Assembly (NCBI RefSeq): GCF_019091455.1
Contig: NZ_JAGXJN010000024.1
Coordinates: forward strand, 56,680 to 120,679
DNA length: 64,000 nt
DNA from: Chitinophaga sp. GbtcB8
GTDB taxonomy: Bacteria; Bacteroidota; Bacteroidia; Chitinophagales; Chitinophagaceae
Reading direction: 5' to 3'
Below the pieces are notes generated by a model that saw only the letters and a program-made list of their open reading frames with translations, was not told where the DNA came from and made no database searches. A program made the translations under genes and the position numbers. Below are positions 9,610 through 18,681 of this stretch, piece after piece (position 1 is the first letter of the stretch; the number at the start of each line of letters is the position of its first letter).

Positions 9610-10350
9610 ATGAATTCTTATAACACATTACTGAATGGCAATAGCCAGCACGAGGCTCCCAGCGCAGGGCCTTTATACGACCACAGTAACATACTCAATG
9701 TAAGCAAGGAAGGACGAATAGCATCTATTGTTGCAGGTTCACTGATTGCCAGCGCCGCTATTGGCAGCATGGGCAAACACCCAATAAAAAGTTTAGCCCG
9801 GTTAGCAGTAGGCGGTTACCTGCTATACCGCGGTTTATCCGGTAACTGTCCGGTTACTGCAGCCATTGAACAGCGCACGGCCCGGCATAGCACTGCCATT
9901 AATATCCGCAGCTCCATGATCATCAACAAACCCCGGGAAGAAGTATATGCTTTCTGGCGCCAGCTGGGCAACCTGCCCCTGTTTATGCGTCACCTTGAGC
10001 AGGTGGACGAAAGGGATAGCACCCACTCCCGCTGGATAGCCCGCGGCCCTGGTGGTGTAGGTACCCTGGAATGGGAAGCGGAGATCGTTAAGGAAGAACC
10101 GGGCACTTTACTGGGCTGGCGTTCCATTACAGGATCGCAGGTAGCTACTGCAGGCCGTGTAACTTTTGAAGATACCCCTAATGGCGGCACAGCTATGAAG
10201 ATCATGATCACCTACCGCCCGCCTGCCGGCCATGTAGGTACCGGTCTGGCCTGGCTGCTGAACTCCGCTTTTGAACGCATTGTACAGGAAGATATTCAAC
10301 GTTTTAAACATTTCATGGAAACCGGTGTGGTGGTAAATGATGAAAAATAA
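9610..10350 (+). CDS. DUF2892-SRPBCC (polyketide cyclase-like) membrane protein
   Basis: 246 residues. About residues 35-85 form a Gly-rich hydrophobic hairpin like DUF2892/YgaP membrane domains (IASIVAGSLIASAAIGSMG, then LARLAVGGYLLYRGLSG). About 100-235 are an SRPBCC lipid-binding-type domain (SMIINKPREEVYAFWRQLGN at its start, TYRPPAGHVG later). Proteins of this architecture are common in Bacteroidota and Proteobacteria and are often found with stress-related genes; the ligand is unknown. The next gene starts 5 bases after the stop, so the two are surely co-transcribed, and the following terminator closes a two-gene unit. Confidence 0.85.
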   Translation: MNSYNTLLNGNSQHEAPSAGPLYDHSNILNVSKEGRIASIVAGSLIASAAIGSMGKHPIKSLARLAVGGYLLYRGLSGNCPVTAAIEQRTARHSTAINIRSSMIINKPREEVYAFWRQLGNLPLFMRHLEQVDERDSTHSRWIARGPGGVGTLEWEAEIVKEEPGTLLGWRSITGSQVATAGRVTFEDTPNGGTAMKIMITYRPPAGHVGTGLAWLLNSAFERIVQEDIQRFKHFMETGVVVNDEK

Positions 10351-10355
10351 CCGTT

Positions 10356-10973
10356 ATGAAACAAGTGGAAACCGGTAACAGAACAGTTCCACCGCAGCAT
10401 ACCGGCAGCAAACATAATACGGAATATGCCATTACATGCCCAACTGTGGAAGCATGTATACAACGCTTTAATATTGCAAAAGAACGATTACTGGAAGTGA
10501 ACCACTGGCATCAGCTGGGAGGTTCACTTTCTGCTAATTTTACGTTAACCGACCGCCAGGGGCATGTGCTGCAACATAAAGCGGAGGAAGGCGATCATAT
10601 ACGCATAGACCTGCCCGGACCTGGCAGCAAGGACGGGAACGGGTATGACTGGGTAGAGATCGAAAAGATAGAAGACCGGAGCACGCGCTCCGGTAATTGT
10701 GCTTATGTGGCACTGCGTGTAAGGCCTTCCGGTAATCCCCGGCAGCCGCAAGGTAAGGTAGCGCATTTTTATAACCCGGAAGCTACCAGCTCCTTTGTGA
10801 TTGAACGCGTTGGCAATAGTATTAAAGCCAGTGTGTACGGGCGCAATGAAAAACCCAATGAACAACCGGATGATCTTTTAGATAAGATAAGGAATTGGAT
10901 GGTAGCTTTAACGGCAGCCATGGGGTTCTCAAAACCGCAGTGGAAGGCGCTTGTAAAGGGCCTGCTAAAATAA
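10356..10973 (+). CDS. Hypothetical protein co-transcribed with the SRPBCC gene
   Basis: 205 residues with no signal peptide or transmembrane segment. The C-terminal stretch IRNWMVALTAAMGFSKPQWKALVKGLLK is amphipathic. The middle (FTLTDRQGHVLQHKAEEGDHIR) resembles a beta-rich DUF1990/SRPBCC-like or stress-associated fold, but I do not recognise the family with confidence. The 5-base spacing from the upstream gene indicates translational coupling and a shared role. An intrinsic terminator lies 17 bases downstream. Confidence 0.75.
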   Translation: MKQVETGNRTVPPQHTGSKHNTEYAITCPTVEACIQRFNIAKERLLEVNHWHQLGGSLSANFTLTDRQGHVLQHKAEEGDHIRIDLPGPGSKDGNGYDWVEIEKIEDRSTRSGNCAYVALRVRPSGNPRQPQGKVAHFYNPEATSSFVIERVGNSIKASVYGRNEKPNEQPDDLLDKIRNWMVALTAAMGFSKPQWKALVKGLLK

Positions 10974-10990
10974 TGGAGTACTGCAATAAC

Positions 10991-11027
10991 AAAAGCCCTT
11001 GCAAGTTAAACCTGCAAGGGCTTTTAT
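10991..11027 (+). terminator. Intrinsic terminator
   Basis: A perfect 13-bp stem, 10991-11003 with 11013-11025 (aaaagcccttgca / tgcaagggctttt), closes the SRPBCC/hypothetical operon. Confidence 0.88.
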
Positions 11028-11272
11028 GATGTGATCTGTTATTCCCAGGAGCTATTACAGGCCCGGGAAATTCCACTGAAGGCGTAAAATTCTACACTCT
11101 GCAAGACCACGGTATGCTAATGGAAAAATTGTTTTGGTATATGATCTGTATTATTGGGGGGATGTTATAATATTTAACGTGGATGTTCGCGGGGATGCTC
11201 CCTGATCATTCCAGGAGATACATTCGATCTCCCGGAATAAACGAAGGAATCATTTAACAGTGCTGCTTGCCA

Positions 11273-11575
11273 TCAGCTATTTTGTACTTCATTCTTGAAT
11301 TTATCGTAAGAGGTTTTGCTTTCGTCTATTAATCGTAAGATCCGTTCGCGTACATCATCTTTTAAACCGGTTACTTCATGTTCAAACACCCTTTTCAACT
11401 CAGCCAGATCATCAGAGCCCTTTCCTACTAAACGGCCGAACTTATAACGCCAGTTACCAGTTGTATAACGGATCTTTTTCCTGGTTTCTTCTCCACTGTC
11501 TGGAGCTACCAGCAATCCTACCAATACACCTGTGGCTAAACCGGCCAGCGCACCTGATAAGAATTTTGTGCTCAT
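11273..11575 (-). CDS. YtxH domain-containing protein
   Basis: 100 residues. The start MSTKFLSGALAGLATGVLVG is a Gly/Ala-rich membrane or surface helix, then LLVAPDSGEETRKKI is the YtxH hallmark (APxSGxETR), followed by a charged helical tail. The family is associated with general stress and envelope functions, with unknown biochemistry. It stands alone: 250 bases without a clear gene separate it from the terminator to its left, and about 120 bases from the serine hydrolase to its right. Confidence 0.88.
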   Translation of the reverse strand: MSTKFLSGALAGLATGVLVGLLVAPDSGEETRKKIRYTTGNWRYKFGRLVGKGSDDLAELKRVFEHEVTGLKDDVRERILRLIDESKTSYDKFKNEVQNS

Positions 11576-11694
11576 ATGAATTTATTTTAAGGTTTAACTA
11601 ATAGTACCAAATAAATGGTGATCCTGTGCAGATCGTTGTCTGTACAGGATTTTTCAAATATCAGGCCAAGTTAAAAACCTGCTTACTCCTTCAT

Positions 11695-12969
11695 TTAATC
11701 GATTGCCTGATACGTGAGGATCCTGAATTTGCGCACAAACTCGCCGTAGTAGGCGTAGGGCAATACATTGGTATACACCAGCAGGATAAGGTTTTCCTTT
11801 GGATCGATCGTGTATTCAGAACAATAAGCGCCGCCCCAGGTAAGGGATCCGGGAGAGGCCTGATCGCCATAATGGGTATCTGCTGTAATGATCTGTAAAC
11901 CCAGGCCAAACTTGTCATTGCGGTCCCATACCAGGTTATTGCCGATCTGGTTACGGGTCATTAAATCCACAGTTTTGCGGCTTAAAAGACGCACACCGTT
12001 GAATGTACCGCCATTTAAGATCAGCTGGCACAACTTTGCATAATCCGCAATAGTACCTACTGATCCGGCACCACCCAGGTACAGGGTTTGTGCGCCGCTG
12101 GTGGCAAAGGTTCTGTTGGAAAGATTATCGCTTAGCTTTAAGGCACTATCCAGCGAAGGCAGCGCATACAGCTCCACCAGCCGGTTGGCTTTGGCGGGTG
12201 GCAGGTAAAAATAGGAATCCTCCATGCCCAAAGGTTTGAAGATGCGCTGCTGAAAAAAGTCAGACAGGCTCATACCGGAAAAGATCTCCACCAGGCGGCC
12301 GGCAATATCTATGCTCATACCGTAGGTGAACGCTGCGCCGGGATCATGCAGCAGCGGACGGCGGGCTATTTTCTTCACCACGTCTTCCAGCTTGTCATTC
12401 TTCAGAGAGTTAAGGCCCGGCAGCTTCCCCCCAAACAACAGGCTATCCAGCGGATGCTCATAAGGGATACCGGCGGTATGTGACAGTAAATGACGTATAG
12501 TCGGCGGGGTTGCAGCAGGCCGTGTTTCATAGGTACTCTTTTCCCTGTTATAGCTTACCAGCACTTTTGCATCCGTAAACTCCGGGATATATTTTGACAG
12601 CGGATCATCCAGGAAGAACTTACCTTCCTCATACAACATCATCAGCGCAATGGTAGTGATCAGTTTTGTTTGGGAAGCAATGCGGAAAATGGCGTCTTTC
12701 TGCAGCAGCTTATGCTGCTCCAGGTTGCTGTAGCCAAATGCCTTATAATGCACGATCTGCCCGTTGCGGGCAATGAAAGTAACCGCATTGGGCGCCAGTC
12801 CTTTGCTAACAGTGGCCTGCAAAAAACTGTCTATTCTTTTTAAACGGTCTGCGGAAAACCCCGCTGCATGTGCATTGGCTGCTGTTGTAAATTTCTGGGG
12901 ATGGCTTTGCGCAAAGGACGGTAATGTTAGCCACCCGCAGGCGGCTAACAGAAGCAATAGTTTCTTCAT
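11695..12969 (-). CDS. Serine hydrolase, class C beta-lactamase-like
   Basis: 424 residues with a signal peptide (SFAQS cleavage region, about residue 21). The catalytic SxxK is S99-Q-T-K102, followed by the class-C-type YxS/N region (AFTYGMSID, about 215) and a C-terminal HYGDQASPGSLTWGGAY region in place of the KTG box. This fits the broad beta-lactamase/transpeptidase-like (S12) group, which includes esterases and D-amino-peptidases; an actual beta-lactam-hydrolysing role is not implied. It is probably periplasmic. The TlpA-like gene upstream is only 31 bases away on the same strand, so an operon is likely. Confidence 0.9.
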   Translation of the reverse strand: MKKLLLLLAACGWLTLPSFAQSHPQKFTTAANAHAAGFSADRLKRIDSFLQATVSKGLAPNAVTFIARNGQIVHYKAFGYSNLEQHKLLQKDAIFRIASQTKLITTIALMMLYEEGKFFLDDPLSKYIPEFTDAKVLVSYNREKSTYETRPAATPPTIRHLLSHTAGIPYEHPLDSLLFGGKLPGLNSLKNDKLEDVVKKIARRPLLHDPGAAFTYGMSIDIAGRLVEIFSGMSLSDFFQQRIFKPLGMEDSYFYLPPAKANRLVELYALPSLDSALKLSDNLSNRTFATSGAQTLYLGGAGSVGTIADYAKLCQLILNGGTFNGVRLLSRKTVDLMTRNQIGNNLVWDRNDKFGLGLQIITADTHYGDQASPGSLTWGGAYCSEYTIDPKENLILLVYTNVLPYAYYGEFVRKFRILTYQAID

Positions 12970-13000
12970 CCGTGTAACGTTTAGTATTACACGGAATATA

Positions 13001-14248
13001 CTACTCTTTCAACATTTTATCTATGAGGTTATTGAAATCAGTCTTAAACTCTTCGTAATGTTCGCCGGTACCGGGGCCTGAAAAACCGGTATGCACTTCT
13101 TTTACACGGCCCTGCTTATCTACAAAAATAGTAGTCGGGAAACCTTTGATAGCGGTGAGCTGCGGCAGTGTTTTTTCCGTTCTTTGCGGATCGGAGGTGG
13201 TAACGCCGGTAATAAGCACCGGGTATTGCACATCAAAACGTTTCAGGAAACCGGACAATGCTTTTTTCGACTTTTCAAAATCCGTAGTACGTTCATAGGC
13301 CAGGCCTATTACCTCTACCCCGCGTTGTTTATTTTCCTCATACCATTTGGAAAGAAAACCTGTTTCATCCATACAGTTAGGGCACCAGGAGCCCATGATG
13401 GTAATAACCACTACTTTGTTCTTAAAGCGGGCATCGTTAATGCTAACAGGTTTGCTATTGAGATCGGGAAAAGAGAAATCCAGTTTGGACTGCCCGGGTT
13501 TTACGGTTGCCAGCTTGGTTTCGTCGGGCAGGGCCGCTGCTGCATCTTTACGGGCAGCCCAGGTTTCTTTGCCGCTACCAATGCCTGCATAAAATACGCC
13601 CTGCTCCAAAGTATTTTGATCTGTAAGATGGGCCGTGAAATAATAGGCATGAGAACCATCAAAGGTGGAGAGCTTTAACGTATCCCCATCCAGGATGCCT
13701 TCCAGGAAACGGTAATCGCCAGTGGGTGTTAAGAAGGTGCCGGTCACTTTATTGCCATTCTGCTTAAACTCCCCTACTGCAAAGGAGCTGTCGCTTTTAC
13801 CGGGTACCAGGAAATTAGTGGCCCAACGCCCGCTTACATTGCCTTTGGCCGGCTGGTGCTGGGTAAAGCGCTCTTTTACACCGGGAGCGGCGGTAAAGGG
13901 AATACTTACGTCCTGGTTGGGCAGATGGCGGATCCAGCGTCCTTTTAATTCCCCGTTTGGCTGAAGGGCGGCCCGGAACTCAGAATCGAAAAAAGGCATT
14001 TTGATAAAGATAGAATCCTGCTGTACCTGGATATCATCTACGAGTAAACGATCGCCGGCATTGAGCACATACAGCACTTTGCGGCCGTCTTTTTCGGCTG
14101 CTTCCACGTTAAATACAATATCGGCCCCATCGGCCCGGTGCAGGCGTGCCTGCCAGGTACCCTCAGCAAAAGGCTGCTGTGCATGGGCGGATAATACAGT
14201 GACCAGGGTGCAGCATAGGTAAGCAAGGAAGGATGGTAACTTTATCAT
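13001..14248 (-). CDS. TlpA family disulfide reductase with N-terminal beta domain
   Basis: 415 residues with a signal peptide ending near AHAQ (about residue 24). Residues about 25-245 form a beta-rich domain of the type found before TlpA-like thioredoxin domains in Bacteroidota. About 255-415 is the thioredoxin fold with active site W288-C-P-N-C292 and the cis-Pro region FPTTIFVD near the end. It probably reduces disulfides in periplasmic proteins or in cytochrome c maturation. It is followed after 31 bases by the serine hydrolase on the same strand. Confidence 0.9.
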   Translation of the reverse strand: MIKLPSFLAYLCCTLVTVLSAHAQQPFAEGTWQARLHRADGADIVFNVEAAEKDGRKVLYVLNAGDRLLVDDIQVQQDSIFIKMPFFDSEFRAALQPNGELKGRWIRHLPNQDVSIPFTAAPGVKERFTQHQPAKGNVSGRWATNFLVPGKSDSSFAVGEFKQNGNKVTGTFLTPTGDYRFLEGILDGDTLKLSTFDGSHAYYFTAHLTDQNTLEQGVFYAGIGSGKETWAARKDAAAALPDETKLATVKPGQSKLDFSFPDLNSKPVSINDARFKNKVVVITIMGSWCPNCMDETGFLSKWYEENKQRGVEVIGLAYERTTDFEKSKKALSGFLKRFDVQYPVLITGVTTSDPQRTEKTLPQLTAIKGFPTTIFVDKQGRVKEVHTGFSGPGTGEHYEEFKTDFNNLIDKMLKE

Positions 14249-14578
14249 AGCCAGTTATTCTATCAGATTAGTAGACAAATGTAGGAAAATGTGCGGACAT
14301 AGGTAAATGATCTGGTATGCAAATGTGCAGATATACGGGTGAAATGGATAGAAGGTTAAATGTAAGGATGGGGAAAGGCTGATATGTGGATGAACAGAAG
14401 CAGATAAACGGGATAGGAAGTAAAGTATGTAAAGAGAGATACAAATATGGAGATAGCTCCAAAAAATGAGCAGTCGACAAGGATTTATTTTAATTTAAAG
14501 TAAATTGATTATCAAATAATTAATATAAGATAAAACAAAATACCAATAAAAAGCTCATTTGAGGGTATATTTGTGTGT
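14249..14578. other. 330-base AT-rich spacer, probable promoter at its right end
   Basis: The left 150 bases contain loose reiterations of words such as aaatgtgcag, gtaaatg and gatatac, resembling the spacer at 29773. A minus-strand frame (14268-14480) has low-complexity Leu/Pro/His composition and is not credible. The right 100 bases are very AT-rich and end in tatatttg (14566-14573), a good Bacteroidota -7 box with no clear -33 TTG. The box lies 6 bases before the ATG at 14579, so transcripts could be nearly leaderless. Confidence 0.45.
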
Positions 14579-14773
14579 ATGACACATGCTTCTTATAATA
14601 TTATCCGCAAAGCACTTATCGCTCAAAGAAAGCGCGTTGCATCTTCCCCTGCAGAAGCAACGAAGCTAATTAATGACCTGGGCATTCGTGATATCATTAT
14701 TAAAGATGGTAATGATAGTCATGTTAGCCGTGTTGTTAAAAAAGTTGCCCCAAGGAAAGTCGCAGCCAGGTAA
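14579..14773 (+). CDS. Small hypothetical protein, possible antitoxin partner
   Basis: 64 residues from the ATG at 14579 (a GTG two codons upstream is the alternative). The product is basic and helical, with the stretch SSPAEATKLINDLGI, a pattern shared by many small Bacteroidota proteins found in front of toxin-like genes, and a Lys/Arg-rich tail suited to nucleic-acid binding. The ADP-ribosyltransferase-like gene follows 52 bases downstream on the same strand. Size, basic charge and position suggest an antitoxin or accessory role. This is inference only; no known antitoxin DNA-binding domain is obvious. Confidence 0.6.
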   Translation: MTHASYNIIRKALIAQRKRVASSPAEATKLINDLGIRDIIIKDGNDSHVSRVVKKVAPRKVAAR

Positions 14774-14825
14774 TTCTCTCTCGTAGTCATCATAGTATAT
14801 TCCGCGAACCAATCACCTTTTTTAA

Positions 14826-15449
14826 ATGTCAGCCTCAGAATTATTGTATTCTTCCGACCCCGGATTAATCATAGGATTTCATGGATGTGATCAGGATGTT
14901 AGAGACAAGATCGTTATGCATCAGACTATGCTTCGATCTAGTAAAAATAAGTGGGATTGGTTAGGAGAGGGTATGTATTTCTGGCAAAATAATTATGACC
15001 GTGCCATGCATTTTGCCACAAATCCACCAGTAAACCTCAAGATTCCCAAACCGGCTGTTTTAGGAGCGGTCTTTAGCCTGGGCAACTGCCTGGATTTAGC
15101 CGATAAAAAGTTTATTGATCTGGTACAACTTTCCTTTGCGAGCTTAAAGGAATCTGTAAAAAGTGAAAAAGCTAAACTACCAATAAATCATAATCCTACT
15201 GGCGTAAATAATGCTGCCGATAACATTATCAGAATGCTTGACTGTGCGGTCATAAAGAATGTACATAAAATTGTTGCGGATACCAATCAACCGCCTTTTG
15301 ATACCGTTAGAGGTATATTTATAGAAGGAGCCCCTCTCTATGAAGGTGCCGGATTTAACGATAAGACCCATGTTCAGATATGTATCAGAAATCCCAACTG
15401 CATCAAGGGCTTTTTCATTCCAAGAAGATTGGTGCAATGGCCAAAGTAG
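14826..15449 (+). CDS. Putative ADP-ribosyltransferase-fold toxin-like protein
   Basis: 207 residues, cytosolic, without signal or membrane segments. The opening LIIGFHGCDQDVRDKIV and WLGEGMYFWQNNYDRAMHFA are the marks of a widespread uncharacterised family whose layout suggests an ADP-ribosyltransferase fold. H19 in FHG and Y51 in GMYFW fit the first two positions of the H-Y-E signature. The third position may be Q184 in THVQICIRNP, or E167. The protein ends with the conserved CIKGFFIPR. Together with the small gene just upstream it has the organisation of a toxin-antitoxin or defence pair. The fold call is inferred from motifs; the target is unknown. Base composition is slightly more AT-rich than its neighbours, consistent with transfer. 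Confidence 0.65.
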   Translation: MSASELLYSSDPGLIIGFHGCDQDVRDKIVMHQTMLRSSKNKWDWLGEGMYFWQNNYDRAMHFATNPPVNLKIPKPAVLGAVFSLGNCLDLADKKFIDLVQLSFASLKESVKSEKAKLPINHNPTGVNNAADNIIRMLDCAVIKNVHKIVADTNQPPFDTVRGIFIEGAPLYEGAGFNDKTHVQICIRNPNCIKGFFIPRRLVQWPK

Positions 15450-15503
15450 ATGTTTCTTTAAGTATCTGAATATGCATTTCGACCCCATCTGCTCATCTAC
15501 CAT

Positions 15504-16175
15504 TTACCCCCTGGCCCCAAACAACAAACTCCCGATGCGCACCAAAGTGCTGCCAGCCTGCAGCGCCAGCAGGTAATCGCCGCTCATGCCAATGGATAGC
15601 TCCCGGAAATAATCCTGGTCTGGAAAATAATGTTCTTTTATGCGGGTGTGCAATGCTTTCAGCCGCTGAAATTCTTTGAGGATCTGGGCTTCATTATCCG
15701 TATTGGTGGCCATGCCCATCAGGCCGGTTATACGGATGTTGGGTAATGCCTGCTGCTGCCATTGTTGTAACAGGGCTTCCAGCTCTGCGGCATCCAGCCC
15801 GAACTTGGTTTCTTCTTCCGCAATGTGCATCTGTAATAAACAATCAATGGTGCGGTTATTTTTAGCTGCCTGATTACTGATCTCCTGCAACAGTTTAAAA
15901 CTATCCACTGCATGGATCATACTTACAAAAGGCGCAATGTATTTTACCTTGTTGCTTTGCAGGTGGCCAATGAAATGCCATTCTACATCAGCCGGGAGCT
16001 CCGGCTGCTTTTGCACCAGCTCCTGTACGTAATTCTCGCCAAAAGCACGCTGGCCGGCATTGTACAGCGCCTGGATATCTGCTACGGGTTTGATCTTTGA
16101 AACGGCTACCAGCCGGGCGCCATACGGTTGTAAAGTGGCCTGCACCTGTTGATAAGCGGGTAAATTGATGGACAT
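15504..16175 (-). CDS. yggS: YggS family pyridoxal phosphate homeostasis protein
   Basis: 223 residues from the ATG at 16175 (MSINLPAYQQ). An in-frame start at 16262 would read through a repeat spacer and is rejected. This is a single-domain alanine-racemase-like TIM barrel: LVAVSKIKP carries the PLP lysine (K27), followed by RAFGENYVQEL, WHFIGHLQSNKVKYI and, near the C-terminus, ELSIGMSGDY and GSTLVRIGSLLFG. Members bind PLP without clear catalytic activity and control cellular vitamin B6 and amino-acid pools. It is monocistronic here, with the acyl-CoA dehydrogenase terminator upstream. Confidence 0.95.
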   Translation of the reverse strand: MSINLPAYQQVQATLQPYGARLVAVSKIKPVADIQALYNAGQRAFGENYVQELVQKQPELPADVEWHFIGHLQSNKVKYIAPFVSMIHAVDSFKLLQEISNQAAKNNRTIDCLLQMHIAEEETKFGLDAAELEALLQQWQQQALPNIRITGLMGMATNTDNEAQILKEFQRLKALHTRIKEHYFPDQDYFRELSIGMSGDYLLALQAGSTLVRIGSLLFGARG

Positions 16176-16196
16176 GAGGGCAAAGGTAAAAAAAAA

Positions 16197-16353
16197 GTCC
16201 ATGGCCAATGGTCCATAGTCCATGGCCTGGTGCGTGGAAAATAGTAGTTCATGGAAAAGCAAAAGAGCATGGCTTATAGCGCATGCTCTTTTACATATAC
16301 TTACAATACCTACAAACGCGTACTATGCAATGGACTATGGACCATCGGCCATG
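16197..16353. repeat. TCCATGG-word inverted repeat spacer
   Basis: The left arm is built from gtccatgg, ccaatggtcc and atagtccatgg. The right arm has the complements (caatggactatggaccat, ggccatggac). The 13-mer gcctggtgcgtgg at 16225-16237 recurs exactly at 30768-30780. Between the arms sits an independent terminator hairpin. Confidence 0.65.
16261..16292 (-). terminator. Terminator downstream of the acyl-CoA dehydrogenase gene
   Basis: A perfect 11-bp stem, aaaagagcatg (16261-16271) with catgctctttt (16282-16292). It has A and T runs on either side, so it can act on the minus strand. Confidence 0.8.
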
Positions 16354-16355
16354 GA

Positions 16356-17498
16356 CTACGCATTCAATATCGATCTGCTGATCACAATCCTTTGCACTTC
16401 AGAAGTACCTTCATAGATCTGGGTGATCTTGGCATCGCGCATCATGCGCTCCACATGGTATTCTTTTACATACCCGTAGCCGCCGTGCACCTGCACTGCT
16501 TCGGTAGTTACCCACATAGCGGTTTCAGAAGCAAATACCTTGGCCATAGAAGCGCTTAGCGTGTAGTCCTGGTGGTTATCTTTTTGCCAGGCGGCTTTCA
16601 GGCATAACAGGCGGGCGGCTTCTATCTGGGTAGCCATATCTGCCAGCTTAAACTGGATGGCCTGGTGCTGGGAAATTTCTTTCCCGAAAGCTTTTCTTTC
16701 CCTGGAATATTTTAAAGCCAGCTCAAATGCGCCACTGGCAATGCCCAATGCCTGGGATGCAATACCAATGCGGCCGCCGGACAGCGTTTTCATGGCAAAC
16801 TTAAACCCAAAACCATCTTCGCCAATACGGTTTTCCTTGGGCACTTTTACATCCTGGAACATAATGCTGTGCGTATCGCTGCCGCGGATGCCCAGCTTGT
16901 TCTCTTTAGCGCCTATGGTTACCCCGGGCCAGCTTTTTTCTACGATCAGCGCATTAATGCCTTTGCTGCCTTTTTCAGGATGGGTTTGGGCTATAACCAG
17001 GTAAGTGCTGGCAGAGTTACCATTCGTAATCCAGTTCTTGGTACCATTCAGCAGGTAGTGGTCTCCCTTATCTTCCGCAGTAGTGCGCTGGGAAGTAGCA
17101 TCAGAACCGGCTTCCGGTTCACTCAGTAAAAAAGCGCCGATAACTTCGCCTTTAGCCAATGGCACCAGGTATTTTTGTTTTTGCGCTTCGTCGGCGTAAG
17201 TTTCCAGCCCCCAGCATACCAGGGAGTTATTTACGCTCATACAAACAGAAGTGGATGCATCTATCTTGGAGATCTCCTCCATGGCCAGCACGTAGGAAAT
17301 GGTATCCAGACCGGCGCCCCCGTATTTTGGGTCTACCATCATGCCTAAAAATCCCAGCTCGCCCAGCTTTTTAATCTGTTCGGCCGGAAATTTCTGTTTT
17401 TCGTCGCGCTCTATTACCCCTGGTAACAGCTCGTTCACGGCAAAATCCCGGGCGGCCTTTTGTATCATTAAATGCTCTTCTGTTAATTCGTAATTCAT
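16356..17498 (-). CDS. Acyl-CoA dehydrogenase
   Basis: 380 residues, full length for a short/medium-chain acyl-CoA dehydrogenase. It has the N-terminal helical domain, the FAD-contact strand region (GAFLLSEPEAGSD, then KNWITNG), and the C-terminal helical domain with AVQVHGGYGYVKEYHVERMMRDAKI. The catalytic Glu lies in QIYEGTSEVQRIVI near the end, which is the short-chain/butyryl type arrangement. The enzyme oxidises acyl-CoA to enoyl-CoA and passes electrons to ETF. It is not adjacent to other beta-oxidation genes; an enoyl-CoA hydratase lies 24 kb away. Confidence 0.96.
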   Translation of the reverse strand: MNYELTEEHLMIQKAARDFAVNELLPGVIERDEKQKFPAEQIKKLGELGFLGMMVDPKYGGAGLDTISYVLAMEEISKIDASTSVCMSVNNSLVCWGLETYADEAQKQKYLVPLAKGEVIGAFLLSEPEAGSDATSQRTTAEDKGDHYLLNGTKNWITNGNSASTYLVIAQTHPEKGSKGINALIVEKSWPGVTIGAKENKLGIRGSDTHSIMFQDVKVPKENRIGEDGFGFKFAMKTLSGGRIGIASQALGIASGAFELALKYSRERKAFGKEISQHQAIQFKLADMATQIEAARLLCLKAAWQKDNHQDYTLSASMAKVFASETAMWVTTEAVQVHGGYGYVKEYHVERMMRDAKITQIYEGTSEVQRIVISRSILNA

Positions 17499-17733
17499 AA
17501 GTAATGCGTGGTTTTGATGTATGTAGGCTAATCAGCAAATATACTGATGTATGCTCTTCGCCCGCTCATCTGCAAAGAATTCAATGTTATCCATTATTCC
17601 TTCGTAAACGTTGAAGAAATTCTTATAAGCATGCATTCTTATTGGAATTGGTTCAGTTTTTCAGCCCGCTTGCTATAAAGCATAACAAATAATTGATAAT
17701 CGTGATCGGTTAAAAACCTGTAGATTGCCGCAT

Positions 17734-18681
17734 ATGAAGAACATCAAGATCATTGAGGTTAAATCGGAAATAGGCGCAGGTACACGTGGCGCCAGCCTGG
17801 GAATAGATGCTATCAAGATTGCGGCGCTGGACTTCATGAGCAATTTCTTTGTACACTTTCCGTCCGAAATAATAGAAACTGAGAACAAGCTGTTATTTGA
17901 GCCCATAGAGTCCCCTTTTGCCAAAAGGATCAAAGGGATCTATAACATGTATGAGCGCATCAGCAAAAGCGTGTTTGATACGGTAAAGTCAAACTGGTTC
18001 CCGGTAGTATTATCCGGTGACCATAGCACCGCCGGCGCCACTATTGCAGGCCTTAAAATGGCGCACCCCAAAGCCAAGCTGGGGGTAATATGGATTGATG
18101 CCCATGCCGACCTGCATACCCCCTACACTACCCCTTCCGGCAACATGCACGGGATGCCCCTGGCTGCCTCCATTGCAGAAGACAACCTTGAATTTAAAGC
18201 CCATGAGCTGGACGATAACACCGCCAAAATGTGGAGTGCCCTTAAGAATATCGGTAAAATATCGCCCAAGGTAATGCCGGAAGATATTGTGTTCATTTCC
18301 CTGCGGGATTATGAAAAGGAAGAAGACCACCTGATCAAAAAATACGGCATGAAGGTGATCACCACCAGCGAGGTAAGACGCAAAGGGCCGGAGAATATTT
18401 CCCGCTCTGTATTCCGCTACCTGAGCGATTGTGATTACATCTACATTTCTTTTGACGTAGACAGCCTGGATGCTTCTATTTCCAAGGGTACCGGCACCCC
18501 TGTGAGCAATGGTTTGCGGGAAAGGGAAGCGGAAGACCTGATCGCCAAATTTATGCAACACCGCAAGATCTGCTGTTTTGAAATAACGGAAGTAAACCCC
18601 ACCCTGGACCGTGAGAACCTGATGGCGGAGATTGCGTTTAATATACTTCAGCGGAGTGTGAATGTGCTTATGGTTAATTAA
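17734..18681 (+). CDS. Arginase/formimidoylglutamase family protein
   Basis: 315 residues from the ATG at 17734; a TTG three codons earlier is less likely. Metal-binding motifs of the ureohydrolase superfamily are present: GDHS (95-98), DAHAD (122-126) and SFDVDSLD (about 240). The binuclear manganese site is therefore intact. The substrate could be arginine, formimidoylglutamate or agmatine; no histidine- or arginine-catabolic neighbour is present to decide. The stop codon (TAA) directly abuts the stop of the convergent DUF3810 gene, leaving no intergenic base. Confidence 0.92.
   Translation: MKNIKIIEVKSEIGAGTRGASLGIDAIKIAALDFMSNFFVHFPSEIIETENKLLFEPIESPFAKRIKGIYNMYERISKSVFDTVKSNWFPVVLSGDHSTAGATIAGLKMAHPKAKLGVIWIDAHADLHTPYTTPSGNMHGMPLAASIAEDNLEFKAHELDDNTAKMWSALKNIGKISPKVMPEDIVFISLRDYEKEEDHLIKKYGMKVITTSEVRRKGPENISRSVFRYLSDCDYIYISFDVDSLDASISKGTGTPVSNGLREREAEDLIAKFMQHRKICCFEITEVNPTLDRENLMAEIAFNILQRSVNVLMVN

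Noticed and set aside
11695..12969. Beta-lactam resistance gene
   Set aside because: SxxK is present, but the family is broad and the KTG box is not standard; no basis to claim antibiotic hydrolysis.
14268..14480. 70-codon minus-strand frame in the spacer
   Set aside because: Low complexity (Leu, Pro, His, Ser), no start signal, and it overlaps word-repeat sequence.
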